Source: Stenocarpella maydis
Taxonomy: Eukaryota; Ascomycota; Sordariomycetes; Diaporthales; Diaporthaceae
Length of the DNA: 64,000 nucleotides
Direction of reading: 5' to 3'
Assembly (NCBI GenBank): GCA_002270565.1
Contig: NQMI01000054.1
Span: 149,257 to 213,256 of the forward strand
Each line of letters opens with the position of its first letter. Position 1 is the first letter of the stretch. The position numbers and the translations under genes were made by a program. A model generated the notes under the pieces. It saw only the letters and a list, made by a program, of their open reading frames with translations. It was not told the DNA's origin and made no database searches. Shown piece after piece: positions 11,076-22,260 of the stretch.

Positions 11076-13629
11076 ATGCGGACACCAACTCTCCAAGATG
11101 GGAATTTCCATTCTCACGATATCTCTCAAGAAGCTTCCAGGCACAACAGCGAGAGCCGGATCCAGGGGCTGTCGGGTGCAGTTCAGAGTTTCGACTCGCA
11201 GCTTGTTGAAGGCAACGACTTGTGGCAGCAGAACCCTCTTCTATATACCGTGATGGCGATGCCGGGCGGGTCGGAGGATAACCCAGAGTTGGCAACACAC
11301 AGAGTCAACATTTTGAATTCTGCGAAAGCTCTGATAGGAAAGGCCCCAGCCGCAATGAAGAGCACGATCATTGACAAAACCCGACGTCTATCAGGGTAAA
11401 ACACCGTTACACTGGGCCGCAAGTTTGCCATTTTCAGAGAGTCTCGTTACGCTCTTACTCCAGGAAGGCGCCTCTGTGCACATTAAAGACATTGACGGCA
11501 GAACACCTCTGCATCATGCCGCTGTCAATTCAGCTGGAGATACCATCTTGGAGTATCTTATTAATAAAGGTGCCTCCATCAACGAACAGGATGGCAATGG
11601 TCAAACACCTCTGCATCTTGCAGCTGCAAATCTTTGCGAGCAGACCACACGAATTTTGGTAGAACACGGGGCCAATTGCATGTCCTATGATATCTACCTC
11701 CGCACACCTTTGGACTGTGCACGAGGAGCGAAACCATCGACGGCCGACGAAAGGTCAGAGTCCACCATGCAGGCCTGGCAAGCCATCATCAAAATGCTCG
11801 CGGACTGTGGGGCCAAGAACCGCGGGGCTGTAGGTCTGCAAACAGCCAATGAGGAGGCTTCAAGCCACGCTTTCTCGTGCAATTTATACGTCTTCACAAA
11901 TCTGACCACTTATGTCAATACCTGGGCAGCATACGAGAAGCCTGTGGCTGAGGTGTTTCAAGAGCCCGGGTCTTGGTTGGGAGAGCTTCTTCGTCAACAA
12001 AGTCCCCAACAGCAACCCCAATCCCAAGCAAACCAAACTCCAAGATAAGAAGCCAACATGACTGGCAGCTGCTATCTGACATCTTGGATACACCTCCCGG
12101 CGAACAATGTAGGTGGGCCCAAAAATGATTTCCGGCTCCTCCACGCCATCATTTCCCTCCACATTTATTGGGCTCATAAGCCTGAGAGAGCAACCACTTC
12201 AAATTTTCTGACCTGCAGCCTAGCTCAGATGGATCGAACAAGCGGCATGGATCATTTTTGGTAACGAGAATGCCAGGAGCTCTTACGCCATGATGTATCC
12301 GAATATGCCGGACCTTCTTACAACTGTCCTTGGCTTCATTGGCTACATGGAAACAGGTGGAAGGCTGTCACGGCCGGGCTTCTACGTGAGAAAACCTCTG
12401 CAAGCAGTCTATAGCCCACTGCCTCGAAGGTTTTACACTGACAACTTTCAGGTACCCGAAGGGGCTCACTCATTTCCCACAGTACAATGCTTCGTAGTAA
12501 GTCAATCCCTTGCTACTTCTCTCAGCTCAAAAAAAAGCTAACCACCACGACATCAAACAGCTCCCAGTGCTCGACGTTAATACTCGCGCGCCTTTGCATA
12601 TTCGCCATCAGTATTCCGGGAACCATGAAATTCGCAGACGCCAGTGCCTTCAAAACATGGTCGAGAGTATGAGTTCAGAGCATTGGCCCGAAGAAGTACG
12701 AGAAAATATGAAGGCTATGAACCATCTTTGCAAGGATAAGGATCATGGTCACCGTGTGCTCTTCCTGGAACAGACGTTGGATGAGTACTGTCATGAGCTC
12801 TTGCGTCACCAGTTCGATCTGCTAAAGTGCCGAGATGCAGACCAGGTTCTCACTCGCAGTCAGTACCGGACCGAGGGGAAATTAACTGGAAAGCCTTCCG
12901 ATTTCAAGAGAGAACAAACACAAAATAGCTGCAGTGACCCTCAAACAGACGATCGAAGGGCTGTTCTCGTTGTGTCTCAGCTGGTGATCTGGAGATTTGG
13001 AGGTTCGTTATCTTCGCGCACGTGTTCGGTGGACCCTTCTGCCGACGTCATACCATTGTGAATGGAGAGAAACCGTGTGAGCTAACAACCCTCAGATGTC
13101 ATTATCACCATGTATGCTGGTGGTATGAACTTCTCGTCACCAAATATACGCACTTTGCGACAGTTTGTTTCCTGGCGGTTCAGTTTAACCAAAATCGAAG
13201 TGCCAACAGCAGATGCTATCGCCACGGCATTAGTGCAAATCATACTTGAGGAGTCGGTGAAGCAGAAACCCGTTATAGACTGTGACCCAAAGTATGGGTC
13301 GACGACTCGGCTGCTGGACGGGGCTGGCTGTTTTGCCAGTGAGATTGATTGCGAGGCAAGTCGCGGTTGGGCATCCTGGGTATGAAGCCCAAACATCAAG
13401 GACAAACACTAATTCATCCCCGAAATTAGTCCCAAGCAGTCATAGCATCGTTCGAGACATACAAAGACACGCTGGGGCAAGTGGACACTACGTATAAGGA
13501 GTCCGTGAAAGAGGAAACAGACATCCTCCTGAGACTTGACGATATTCTTAGTGAGCTAGCGATGATAAGGCGAGTTAAAGAAGATGCGAGGCTTGTGGCC
13601 ATGGACCTTTACAATGACAGTACACAATA

Positions 13630-13672
13630 GAGAACGGAGATTCGCAAGGCAGAAAACGGAGGGTACAAGGCA
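13630..13672 (+). repeat. left terminal inverted repeat of the MULE
   Basis: Starts GAGAACGGAGATTCGC and is the exact reverse complement of 16489-16531. Similarity continues more weakly for another 15-20 bases inward. Confidence 0.95.
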
Positions 13673-16488
13673 ATAAGTACCCCCAGCCAATCAGAGCGCT
13701 CCATTCAACCTTATACACCACCCCAACCAGGTGCCTTTTATGCCCTTCATCTGCAGACCTGCCAAACCCCCTTCACCCACCAAACAACACTCCCTCGCCA
13801 ACCACCCATCATATATAATACTGGCCAAATACTTCTTGCAATTAATAGTTTAGCCATTAGAGATACATCATCACCAGTTAGAATCAAATTTTTTAGTATT
13901 ATAGTGATAATATAGGCCCCTAACTATACCCGCCTTAAGGCGCAGTAGCAGGCAGACTATTACAACTGGAATGCCCATATTACCGCTATAAACAATAGAC
14001 TCCCAGTACTTTACCAACCTCCTGAGTACCTAAGACTTTTCTATAATGGATATAATACTTATGAGGACCTTAAAGTTGAGTTAAATAAAGTTATAAAGCA
14101 AGCTAGCTATATAATAATTAAGGTGGATTCTGGCCCTGTATATATAAGTCTATAGTATAGCCGTAGCACTAAACGCCCAACTACTATAATAATACACTCT
14201 TCCTCCATAATTAAAGCCAACTGTGGCTGGTTAGCACTTGCCCACTATACTAAGAAGACTGCTAGCAAATGGGTCCTTTAGCTTAACAATATAGAGTACC
14301 AGTCTTACGGCCCTTAAGAAGTCAGTAGAGCCCAGTGTGGCTGGGTTAAACTAATAGAAGCCCAGCGTGAATTCCTCACTCATACCGCCAAAGACCTCTT
14401 AATGGCAAAGCTGAAGAAGCTTAAGTAGGCACTCTGATGATAGTATCCTGATGTTATTATGGGACCAAATATAATGAAGGACTAGCTGGCAGGCTGGCGG
14501 AAGGAGAAGCAAGGAATCTGTACTCTCATATAAGCCTTACTAAACTTACTTGAGAAGAAGGGATATTAGTACTGCTTTGCAACTAATAGTAATGATAATG
14601 TTATGGGCATCTTTTAGTATATAAGGGAATAGTTAGCATGGATTTAAGAGAATTGCTTCATATAGTGCCTCTTGCTTGATTATACATATTTAATAAACAA
14701 TAAGAAGATACTATACTTCTAGGGCACTTATATAACCCATATGAGGAAGAACTTGCCCCTATTCTAAGGCATTATTGATAGCAAGAAGGAACCTAACTTC
14801 TAATGGCTTCTGGAGTAAGTTTATAGCCTCCTCCGCTACTGCCAAGCTAACGACCCAATGGTCTTTATAATAGACTATAATACTGCCCTAATTAACGCCC
14901 TTAGCTACGAATTCCCCCAGGCACGTTACCAACTCTGCCTCTTCCATATTAATGCTAATATTAAGTTAAATATTAAGAAGTGGAAGAAGCTATAAGCGAT
15001 AGTAGAAGAAGATGAAGGGGAGGAAGCAGAAGAGGAGAAAGCCGGCAAGGTAGAAGATGAAGTCTTGCTGGGTGTACTAGGGAGAAATAAAGCTATGATA
15101 CCTATAAAGGTCCCTAAATTAGAGGATATCCCTTATATTTATTAGGCTTTATTTAACCTTCTGAAGATTATGGAATTCTTAACTAATTATAAGATTTATA
15201 ATATAGCTTGGTAGCGCTTATAAGAGAAGTTCTCAGACCAGGTAGTGATTATTAACTACCTTTAGACTTAGTATGTTAATAAAGGGGAGAAGATTATTAC
15301 TAAATGGGCTGCATATAAGACCTGCAAAATCCTTAACTTCAGCTTATATATGACCTCCTTTATGGAGGCTATACATTAGAAGCTAAAGGTTTATCTCGGC
15401 TATAGAATGGGTAACGTTTTCTACCTAATTAAGGCTGCTCATGAGATAATAGAGGATAGTTCTTGTGCCCTATGCTCTAAGGAGGCCCGTTAGAAGATAT
15501 TATCACTAGAGAAGTTTAATGGGCAGAAGTAGCTTGGTAAGCTTCTACTTTAGGTATTATGGGCGGCCCTTGAGCTTCTCCTGATGATGAGAAGTCATGC
15601 GAAGCAAATGTTTTAGGGGCAGGTCCTATGGGGCAACTGCTTGCTAATAATATACATTTGCCGTATCTATACTTAATATAGCTTACCCTATGCAAGCTAA
15701 ATTGCTAATAGTAAGGAAGCCGGCCACCCTCTCGAGAGAGAAGATATTTATAAGTCTTACTAGCTAGATTATAACCTCTTAATTGGAAACCCTCTTCTAG
15801 CAGTTCTTAAGCTAAATAGGGTTACTATAATAAAGGGAAGACCTCATGATAAGAGTATATTTGGTGCAGATAAAGATAGCATTCTTATAACCCATGGGAA
15901 GGCCATAATGGGCAAGAAGATAGCCTCAACAACCACCAGTCTGGGTAGTAGGGTAGGTAACAAGACGAGGGCAACAACAACCTCTATATAATGTATTAAC
16001 TTAGCATTCGAGTGGAATGACGAGACCCTCTAGTCATTAGACAAGAAGGACTCCCGTAGTAGGAAGAACCAGTAAAAAGCCATCCAACGGGACCAGTAGT
16101 TGGCAGCAGGGCTCACGAAGCCACCAACTCGCCAGCTTCCGAAGCAACATTCTGCAGAGATAGCCTCGCCAGCAACAACGGCCTTAACATTAGAGCCAAC
16201 AGCCAAGAAGCCCCATACGAGGGCTCGTGAGACCATTAACCAGCTGCCACAGGTAGAGTTAACTATAGAGGACCTTATCAGCAACAAGAAGGAGACCCAG
16301 GAGGAGATTATGGTGCTTGGGTACAAGGAGGAACGGCTTAGGTAACAAAGAAAGTAGCAAAACACTAAGGCCAGAAGTCACGATAGTAGCAACGATATGC
16401 AATAGATGTGTAGTTAATAACTGTGTATTTCTATTATGTATGGCGAGCTCATAGTGCAAATTAAGGTTGGCGCACTAGGGATACATGC

Positions 16489-16531
16489 TGCCTTGTACCC
16501 TCCGTTTTCTGCCTTGCGAATCTCCGTTCTC
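16489..16531 (-). repeat. right terminal inverted repeat of the MULE
   Basis: Ends ...CGAATCTCCGTTCTC, an exact inverted copy of 13630-13672. It is followed directly by the second ACACAATA target duplication. Confidence 0.95.
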
Positions 16532-17201
16532 ACACAATATGCTATGGTGGATTCCTGGATGGAGCGAGGCAGGAGTAAGCTGAAACGCCTAGAGGATGAT
16601 GCGTCAAGGGTCAGGAAATCGGTAAGTTGTCTCTCATACTATTTCTTCTAGACTGACACAAGCTGACTCGGGCAATACAGCTTGTTACGCTGCTCAGTCT
16701 TAAGCAGCGAGAAATCAACGCGGAGAGTCTCATTAACTCTGAGCTTCAATCTCAGATTCTCTTTGTCTTCACAGCGGCAACTGTGCTCTTTGTAATGCCA
16801 CCCTTCTCCTCTCTCCTCCTCAGATACCCATTCTACTCTTCTCTCAGTATACTGACTAGTAGAAGACACCGCTTTCATGGGTCTCCAGCCTGCTGGCCCT
16901 CGATATCAAAGGTTTCACACCAGATGATTCAAAATGGAGCATCAGAGCTACGGCAGTGGCATCCTGTAAGTCCAAGAAACCACAGGATCTGTCAAATTAC
17001 GGTACTAATTTTTGTCCCTCGTCAGCCGCCACCGTGGCTAGTTTCGTTTCTCTGATGCTGCTGTGCTTACTGACTTGGCGCTGGGAGCCAGTGCGCAGGT
17101 TTATATCTCAACAGCGCATCAAGGATTTCAAAGTTCGGAAGAAACCCCCAGTCGGGTCGTTCAACAGAACTAAGCCTGAAGCCCCCGTGTCACCTGTCTG
17201 A

Positions 17202-17959
17202 CATTCGGAAAATTCTTGAGAGAATCAACGACCCATGGATTAGGGGCCAAAAGGGTGGTGAGCGAGTCCTAACATTTCGACCTGTTCTAACCTTGGCTGA
17301 GTTGGGATATTCAGTATGGAATGATAGACAGACAACTTGCGGGGAAAGATTTAAGAAACGAAATGTGAAAACGTAATCGGCCCAGCCAAGATACTATTTG
17401 GTCTGCACGAGAGGGTTGGGACTCAAACCAAGACACATCTTAAGTGGTGAAACCACATCCGCCTCAGAAAGGGCTCAGATCCCTATCCTCGTTGTCAAAC
17501 ACCGCGGGGCGCTCATTGGTCGATCCTATTACCACTACAGCCTTACCAGGATCTCAAGAAGCCTCTGGAAGAGCGCATAACATCCCGGGATTTCATGGAT
17601 GGAGTCGTGTAACTCATTATGAAGATCCTCGAGAATACAGATGCAGCATCGGTATGCACAGCCGTCAGTAAGGAGTACCAGGGCCGTAAAGATGGGGTGG
17701 GGGCATTGCCTCGCTGATTGCACCACTGCGGACATGTCAAGAATACAGACAAGGCAACGATTCGCGTCTAAGTCTGGATGATACCCATGATCCCGCCGAT
17801 AAGATCACCTAGTAGCTCCCAGTAATCAAACCTCTCATCGCGCATCATTAGAATATTGCGGGGGCGTGGAAAGGAAAAGAAGTTGATTTCAGAGCGTGGC
17901 AAGCGGGCCTGCTGGAGTCATGTCGTGAAGAGAGCAAGAGGAATATCAGAATTGAGCAG
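17202..17959. other. no intact gene; possible gene debris
   Basis: Short coding-like scraps (for example LKKPLEERITSRDFMDGVV around 17550-17605, interrupted by stops) suggest an eroded gene leading into the ankyrin relic at 17960. No family is recognised. Confidence 0.3.
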
Positions 17960-18145
17960 ATAGAAACCCGCAGCCAACCAAGGTAAAACGCCGTGACACT
18001 GGGCCGCACGCTTTCCATTTTTTTTGATAGTCTCTTTGAGCTCTCCGACTACGGAAACCACGAGAAACACCTAGCCACCAGAGTTTCAATCTCGCATGAA
18101 CAAGCCTTGCGAACCAATGCCTTGAACAAGAGACATACATGTCCT
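17960..18145 (+). pseudogene. ankyrin-repeat relic, diverged copy of the 11.4 kb gene
   Basis: The stretch GGTAAAACGCCGTGACACTG (17981-18000) aligns with GGTAAAACACCGTTACACTG at 11394-11413, and similarity continues through GGGCCGCA and TTTCCATTTT. Translation gives NQGKTP*HWAARFPF against QGKTPLHWAASLPF. The leucine codon is now TGA and a T run extends the sequence, so it is dead. It is either a duplication of the neighbouring ankyrin gene or a related paralogue that once stood here. Confidence 0.5.
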
Positions 18146-18487
18146 ACCAGCTGTTTGTTGCTCACAACGCAAAGAAAAGTCAAAACATAAATTAATTTTT
18201 TAGGAAGAAACAATGCTATCGTGCTAACATTTTAGAGACTTACTATGAGCTTCTTCAGCTATTCTTGTCGTTCGTCACAGGAAAGGGAGACCCCGTTACA
18301 AAGCTTCCTATGGAACACATCATCGTAATTATGCTACATTCAGGGGGATATTGATGTTATTATATTTTTAACTAACAAAGCCATTTTTTTAAGTACCGTC
18401 AGGAGACACACCAAGTTGCAAGTTCGGGCAAAAAAACTGGAGCAGAAACCACCCGGAACAGAAAACCATACACCGTTTCTACTAATT

Positions 18488-19370
18488 TCATGCGAAATCA
18501 CCGCTGAAAAACATCACAAGAACAGCCGAATACGCTGCAAATGCACCACAGATCTCTGACCGGCTAGCAGTTCTCGTCACAAACAACGATCCCGCGAAGA
18601 TCACCGTGAACATTGCAATCAAGCCCAGCGTCAGCCAAAGCCGAGATGTCGAAGTGTTGTAGGGCGTGAAAATGGGCACCAAGAGCAGGACGGCGGCCGC
18701 CAATGTGGCCAGAAGCGACACTGCGAGTCGCAGCCGGTCGTGGGAAAAGTATCGAATCGTCGGGCAGGTTTGATGAGTGATGGTCGGCTGATGCAGAGGA
18801 TGTATCGACGGCGGTGACGCTGTCCTAGAGAGCCAAGATAATTTCGTCCTCAGCAGATTTGTGAGAAGGTCTCGATCTACTGGCTTGGACAAGGAGCTAT
18901 AGTCTGAAGCTCGGATTTGTGACTTGCTCATGTTGACCGGATAGAGTGAGCAACTGGCCACGGAGTGTAAGTAAGAATCTGAGGGGATGAATTACAAGTA
19001 TATTCAGACTATTTGGGTGGGCGAACAGCCCTCTATTTATAGATAAATAGTTAACAATTCCTTAGACTTCCCTTAGCTAACGATTTGCTAGCATAGCTAA
19101 GGAAGAAGCTTATAGTGGCTAAGGTATAGCCTATAGCTCTTAGTTATAAGGCTAATTTAGGTATATCACTGGTGTTACTAGGGTATTTTAAGCGGAGAAC
19201 TCGGAGTAAGTCGTGGGCGCCGGGAACTTCCCAGTCAAAGAGCTATCTGGCCGATGGAAATACCTAGACATAGCCGTCATTGTCTGGGTGGATGGAGTTG
19301 GCATAGCCAGCAGGGCAAATTCCTGTAACAGAGCTTCTCGATAATCCTTTAACGTCGTGCGAATTCTCAT
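18488..19370 (-). pseudogene. DUF6594-type membrane protein gene, broken in two
   Basis: The upstream half (19370-19188) reads TLKDYREALLQEFALLAMPT, the segment that in DUF6594 proteins precedes the loop. The downstream half (18961-18488) reads PVDRDLLTNLLRTK, then IRYFSHDRLRLAVSLL, and ends with three hydrophobic spans (LLATLAAAVLLLVPIF; WLTLGLIAMFTVIFAG; CGAFAAYSAVLVMFF), the typical DUF6594 C-terminus. Between them are about 230 bp of AT-rich sequence (18962-19187) with stops. The N-terminal third of the family is not found in the next 300 bp upstream. The downstream half alone has an ATG (18961), so a short transcript could exist, but the domain is incomplete. Confidence 0.6.
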
Positions 19371-19873
19371 CGCAAGGTCAATTCTTCTCTTCCATATAGT
19401 TGGCGTCCCATTTATGGGAACTTGAGCTGCGGATTGCTCAAAGAATTCTCAGTCATGACGGCCATGGCCCCGGCCCCGGCGCGGTTACTACTACAGAGAC
19501 GAGTTCGCGACTTCCTCGCCGACTCCATCTTCCCAGGGACCCGCATGCTACGGATCGAACCTACAGCAGCCCATAGCACAAGCGCACTTTCAAAATATAA
19601 GCAGCGGCATAAACGACTACACAAGTCTGCGCCCGGCAGCACTCTCGCCGTAGTATAAGAGCGATAGGCTCTACTTAACCAATAGAGAAACTACTAATAT
19701 AGAGTATAATGCAATCATCACGGAAATAATCATTTTCTAGGATAATATGCTTTAAGCATGATTACTAGTCTTTATATTCCTACTATCGTGCCTCTAACTC
19801 TTATGGGGAATCCAATAAAGATGAATACATTAAGTTCAAGAATATTACCTATATAATACCTGCGCGTAACCTT
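19371..19873. other. no gene recognised
   Basis: A GC-balanced stretch (19430-19640) has open frames on both strands without recognisable protein character. It may be the eroded 5' end of the DUF6594 gene. 19660-19873 is AT-rich and leads into the transposon. Confidence 0.3.
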
Positions 19874-19875
19874 TA

Positions 19876-21698
19876 ACATCGTCCTCCCGGCTTCCGGCCG
19901 GGCCCCCCTTCCGGCCTCCCTACCCACCCACCATGCTACTATTCCCAACGTCATTTTCGCGCCACAACTATTACTGGGCCCTCTTCTGTTGGTATTAAGG
20001 AATCATCAGAATCACCGCTATCAGGCGATATAGCCCCGGCCTCAATTTGAGCCCTCCGAATATCAGCAAATTGTGACCTTCTTCCTCTGGATCTTCGTAT
20101 AGGCCTTAATTTTGCTTATAGTTCCTCGATTTTTTTAAGGATATCGCTAAGTTGAACTATTTCTTACTATATTCCTTAAGAAATTTTCTAAAGAGTACTT
20201 ATTATATAGGGCTTAAGTATTTCTAGCGGGTATAATTAGCTATTATAGACCTTAACTCTTATAATTACCTAAGCATCTTAAAAATAACGTTTAAGAGCTA
20301 AAATTTAGACTTATATACTCTATTTTAATTAATAAAGCTATTCCTAATAGTAGATTCTTTAAAATCAGTCTCTATCTAGCGGTTTTTAAGAATATAGCTG
20401 CCTAATAGTACTCTTATTTAATTAACTAGCTATAACCCTATTTTTCTTCACCTAGAATGAATATTTGCTATCATAAATACCTCTTCTTAAGCCTTAAAAT
20501 AGTAATAAAGGAATCTCCATTTAGCTATAATTATTAATATACTATAAGCTTTAAGAAGGTATAGATATTTCTGGAATGCCCGCTTGAGTAAGCTAAATAT
20601 AGCTATATTTAGAGGCTATAAAACGTGTGTTATATATGCCAGCAAGAAGACTATATAGATTTTATGTAAGAAGCATTCCTATATAAAATCTATAGTAGTA
20701 TAGGTATAATAGCCATTTATTACTAATAAATGCTATTTATTTGGGTTAATTGGGGCTATCTAAGGGATGAAGACCTTCCTTAGCTACAAAATAACTATTT
20801 CTTCCTCTATCTACCCCTTATTTATAGCTATAAATTACTAGCCCTTAAGATCTTTAAGAGCTATAAGAAACTATTATTACTATATACTTTTCCCTTTAAA
20901 AATAATTAATAGGAACTAGTACCCTCCCCTGGGCGTTAATATACTCTAAGAAGGAGGTCTACGCTTAGAGATTATAGTCTAATCAGGTAATTAGGCTTCC
21001 CTTCGCATAGCTAAAGATAAGAGCTTACTCTAAGTGAGCCTCTATAATTCCACTTTCATTAGCATTCTAATAGTCAGCTAGTTTGATAGACTTAATAATA
21101 GGTAGCTAAAGGAGGTTAAACTAAGACTTAATATTCTTCCTGTTAGCTACTTAAATTTTTAAGGCTTTAATATGCTAATTCTTCCTTAATTAGAGCTCTA
21201 GGTAATAAGAAAGGAAGCCCCTAAGCTAAGTCATTCTAAGGTGAGGGTAGTCTTTATTTGGGAAGGCTAGGCGGGCTACTAGATTCTATAGATTATATTG
21301 GGTAAGGGCAAGCCCTAGATGACTCTAATTTATTATAAATAGAGCTAATGAATCCTCTTCATAGTTAGAAAGAAGCCTCTAAGGTAGGGCAGCCTGTTGC
21401 TAGCTTAATTTGCTATTGAGCTAATTGAATAGTGTAGCGCAAGGGATATATTAGGTCTTGGAGGCCTGCCTAATAAATATGCTATCCTTAATTGTAGTAA
21501 TAGCGTTATGAACTTGTACTTCTGATTATTACTTTATAATTATTTAATTGATATGCATATAAAGTTTGGTAAGAAGAAAAAAGTCCCTCATTAAGATATT
21601 TAAGTTTTCCTAGAGGGTGGGTATAGATGCGTTCATATGTGTACGTGGTTGTGGGGCGGCCGGAAGGGGGGCCCGGCCGGAAGCCGGGGCGACGATGT
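19876..21698 (-). mobile_element. Fot1/pogo-type Tc1-mariner element, RIP-degenerated
   Basis: An 1823 bp element starts ACATCGTC and ends GACGATGT, flanked on both sides by TA (19874-19875 and 21699-21700). The terminal inverted repeats are about 45 bp, GC-rich and differ at only about three positions (19876-19920 against 21654-21698). The interior is very AT-rich. Minus-strand translation recalls the Fot1 DDE transposase around 20580-20760: a stretch like LLV-G-Y-YTTIDF, then stops where MWECFLHKI would stand, then a segment like TQAGIPEISIP where the family has TSHVLQPLD. Size, TA target and repeat length fit Fot1/Pot2 elements. No frame is usable, so it is non-autonomous. Confidence 0.75.
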
Positions 21699-21700
21699 TA

Positions 21701-22133
21701 TGTGAAAGGGCCTTGAAGCTACAGCGAGTCCCTATTTTCGAAGTCTTGGTGTTTCTGCACAACCTTTCTGTTCACATTTGTTTTATCCCCCATTTCTTAT
21801 GTAAATCCCCTTTTCCTCATATGCTTGCTTTGTTTCTTGTGTGAGACCCCTACTCGTCATTTGAGGCTCCCATTTCTTATGTCGTGACAGAGGGTCATAA
21901 AGGGCCAGCATGGTTATCAGAGTAAGAACGTGCGGGATGTATGTCGCATGGCTGTCACCTTTGGGAGCCATTTTTGGGAGCAGGAATATCTAGATGTAGA
22001 GTTCGGGATCAGGGGAGAGATAACGAGTGGCATAGAAGTCGGAATAATACTGGTAAAGCCGTCTATTAATAACTTTTCAACCCTATGCTGCGACCCTCAG
22101 AATACTTTAAAAAGGAATCAACAGACAGATCTC
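21701..22133. other. no gene recognised; eroded sequence before the HET fragment
   Basis: Contains two similar short phrases (CATTTCTTATGTAAATCCCC near 21790 and CATTTCTTATGTCGTGAC near 21870). The last 60 bases may be upstream HET-gene debris. Confidence 0.3.
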
Positions 22134-22260
22134 TAAGTATTGAGGATAGCGCATACTGTCTGCTGCGAGTCTTCGATGTTAATATGCCTCCACTATACGG
22201 AGAAGGGGAAAAATAAATCACCAGGCAACAGGAGGAGCTCATTCGAACCTCAAACAATCA
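22134..22260 (+). pseudogene. HET-domain (heterokaryon incompatibility) gene fragment
   Basis: The frame reads SIEDSAYCLLRVFDVNMPP, then LYGEGEK, a stop (TAA) and ITRQQEELIRTSNNQ. This matches the conserved end of HET domains, where EDxAYCLLGIFDVNMPLLYGEGEKAF is followed by RLQEEIIR. The TAA replaces the codon after GEK. Upstream HET blocks and the NACHT/WD or ankyrin region that often follows are not recognisable. HET proteins trigger cell death when unlike individuals fuse; this copy is a short dead scrap. Confidence 0.65.

Larger units (their letters stand above)
13630..16531 (+). mobile_element. Mutator-like (MULE) DNA transposon, degenerate, complete ends
   Basis: A 2902 bp element bounded by perfect 43 bp inverted repeats (13630-13672 and 16489-16531) and flanked by the 8 bp direct repeat ACACAATA (13622-13629 and 16532-16539). 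The interior encodes, on the plus strand, a stop-ridden transposase resembling the MULE domain: LDYTYLINNKK near 14678, DPMVFIIDYNTALINAL near 14855 and QLCLFHINANIKLNIKKW near 14930. Stops are mostly TAG/TAA where Trp or Gln is expected (for example NF*WLLE), the signature left by C-to-T mutation in CpA contexts. The C-terminal 250 bases (16080-16345) are still open. MULEs usually make 9-11 bp duplications; 8 bp would suit hAT, but the transposase pattern favours MULE. Confidence 0.8.
11076..17201 (+). pseudogene. ankyrin-repeat/CorA-like membrane protein gene, split by a transposon
   Basis: The reading order is an N-terminal helical segment (11076-11397), ankyrin repeats (about 11375-11850: GKTPLHWAAS, DGRTPLHHAA, GNGQTPLHLAAAN), a central domain (HLPANN; QTLDEYCHELL; VIWRFGDVIIT) and a long helix ending in two membrane spans (QILFVFTAATVLF and ATVASFVSLMLLCLLTW), then a stop at 17201. 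Supported introns are 12109-12223, 13003-13095, 13356-13429 (GC-AG), 16622-16680, 16792-16862 and 16966-17025. Breaks: a frame change near 11360-11397, an in-frame TAA at 12046-12048, and a transposon at 13630-16531 that creates a TAG at its junction. Without the insert, the codons on either side join exactly in frame (NDSTQ|YAMVDSW). The CorA GMN motif is absent; the end reads TPLSWVSSLLALD. Related fungal genes are annotated as ankyrin plus Mg2+-transporter-like. Confidence 0.75.

Noticed and set aside
13630..16531. hAT identity for the insertion, based on the 8 bp target duplication
   Set aside because: The transposase remnants (DYTALINAL-like and CLFHIN motifs) and the 43 bp repeats fit MULE better. 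Kept as an open doubt only.
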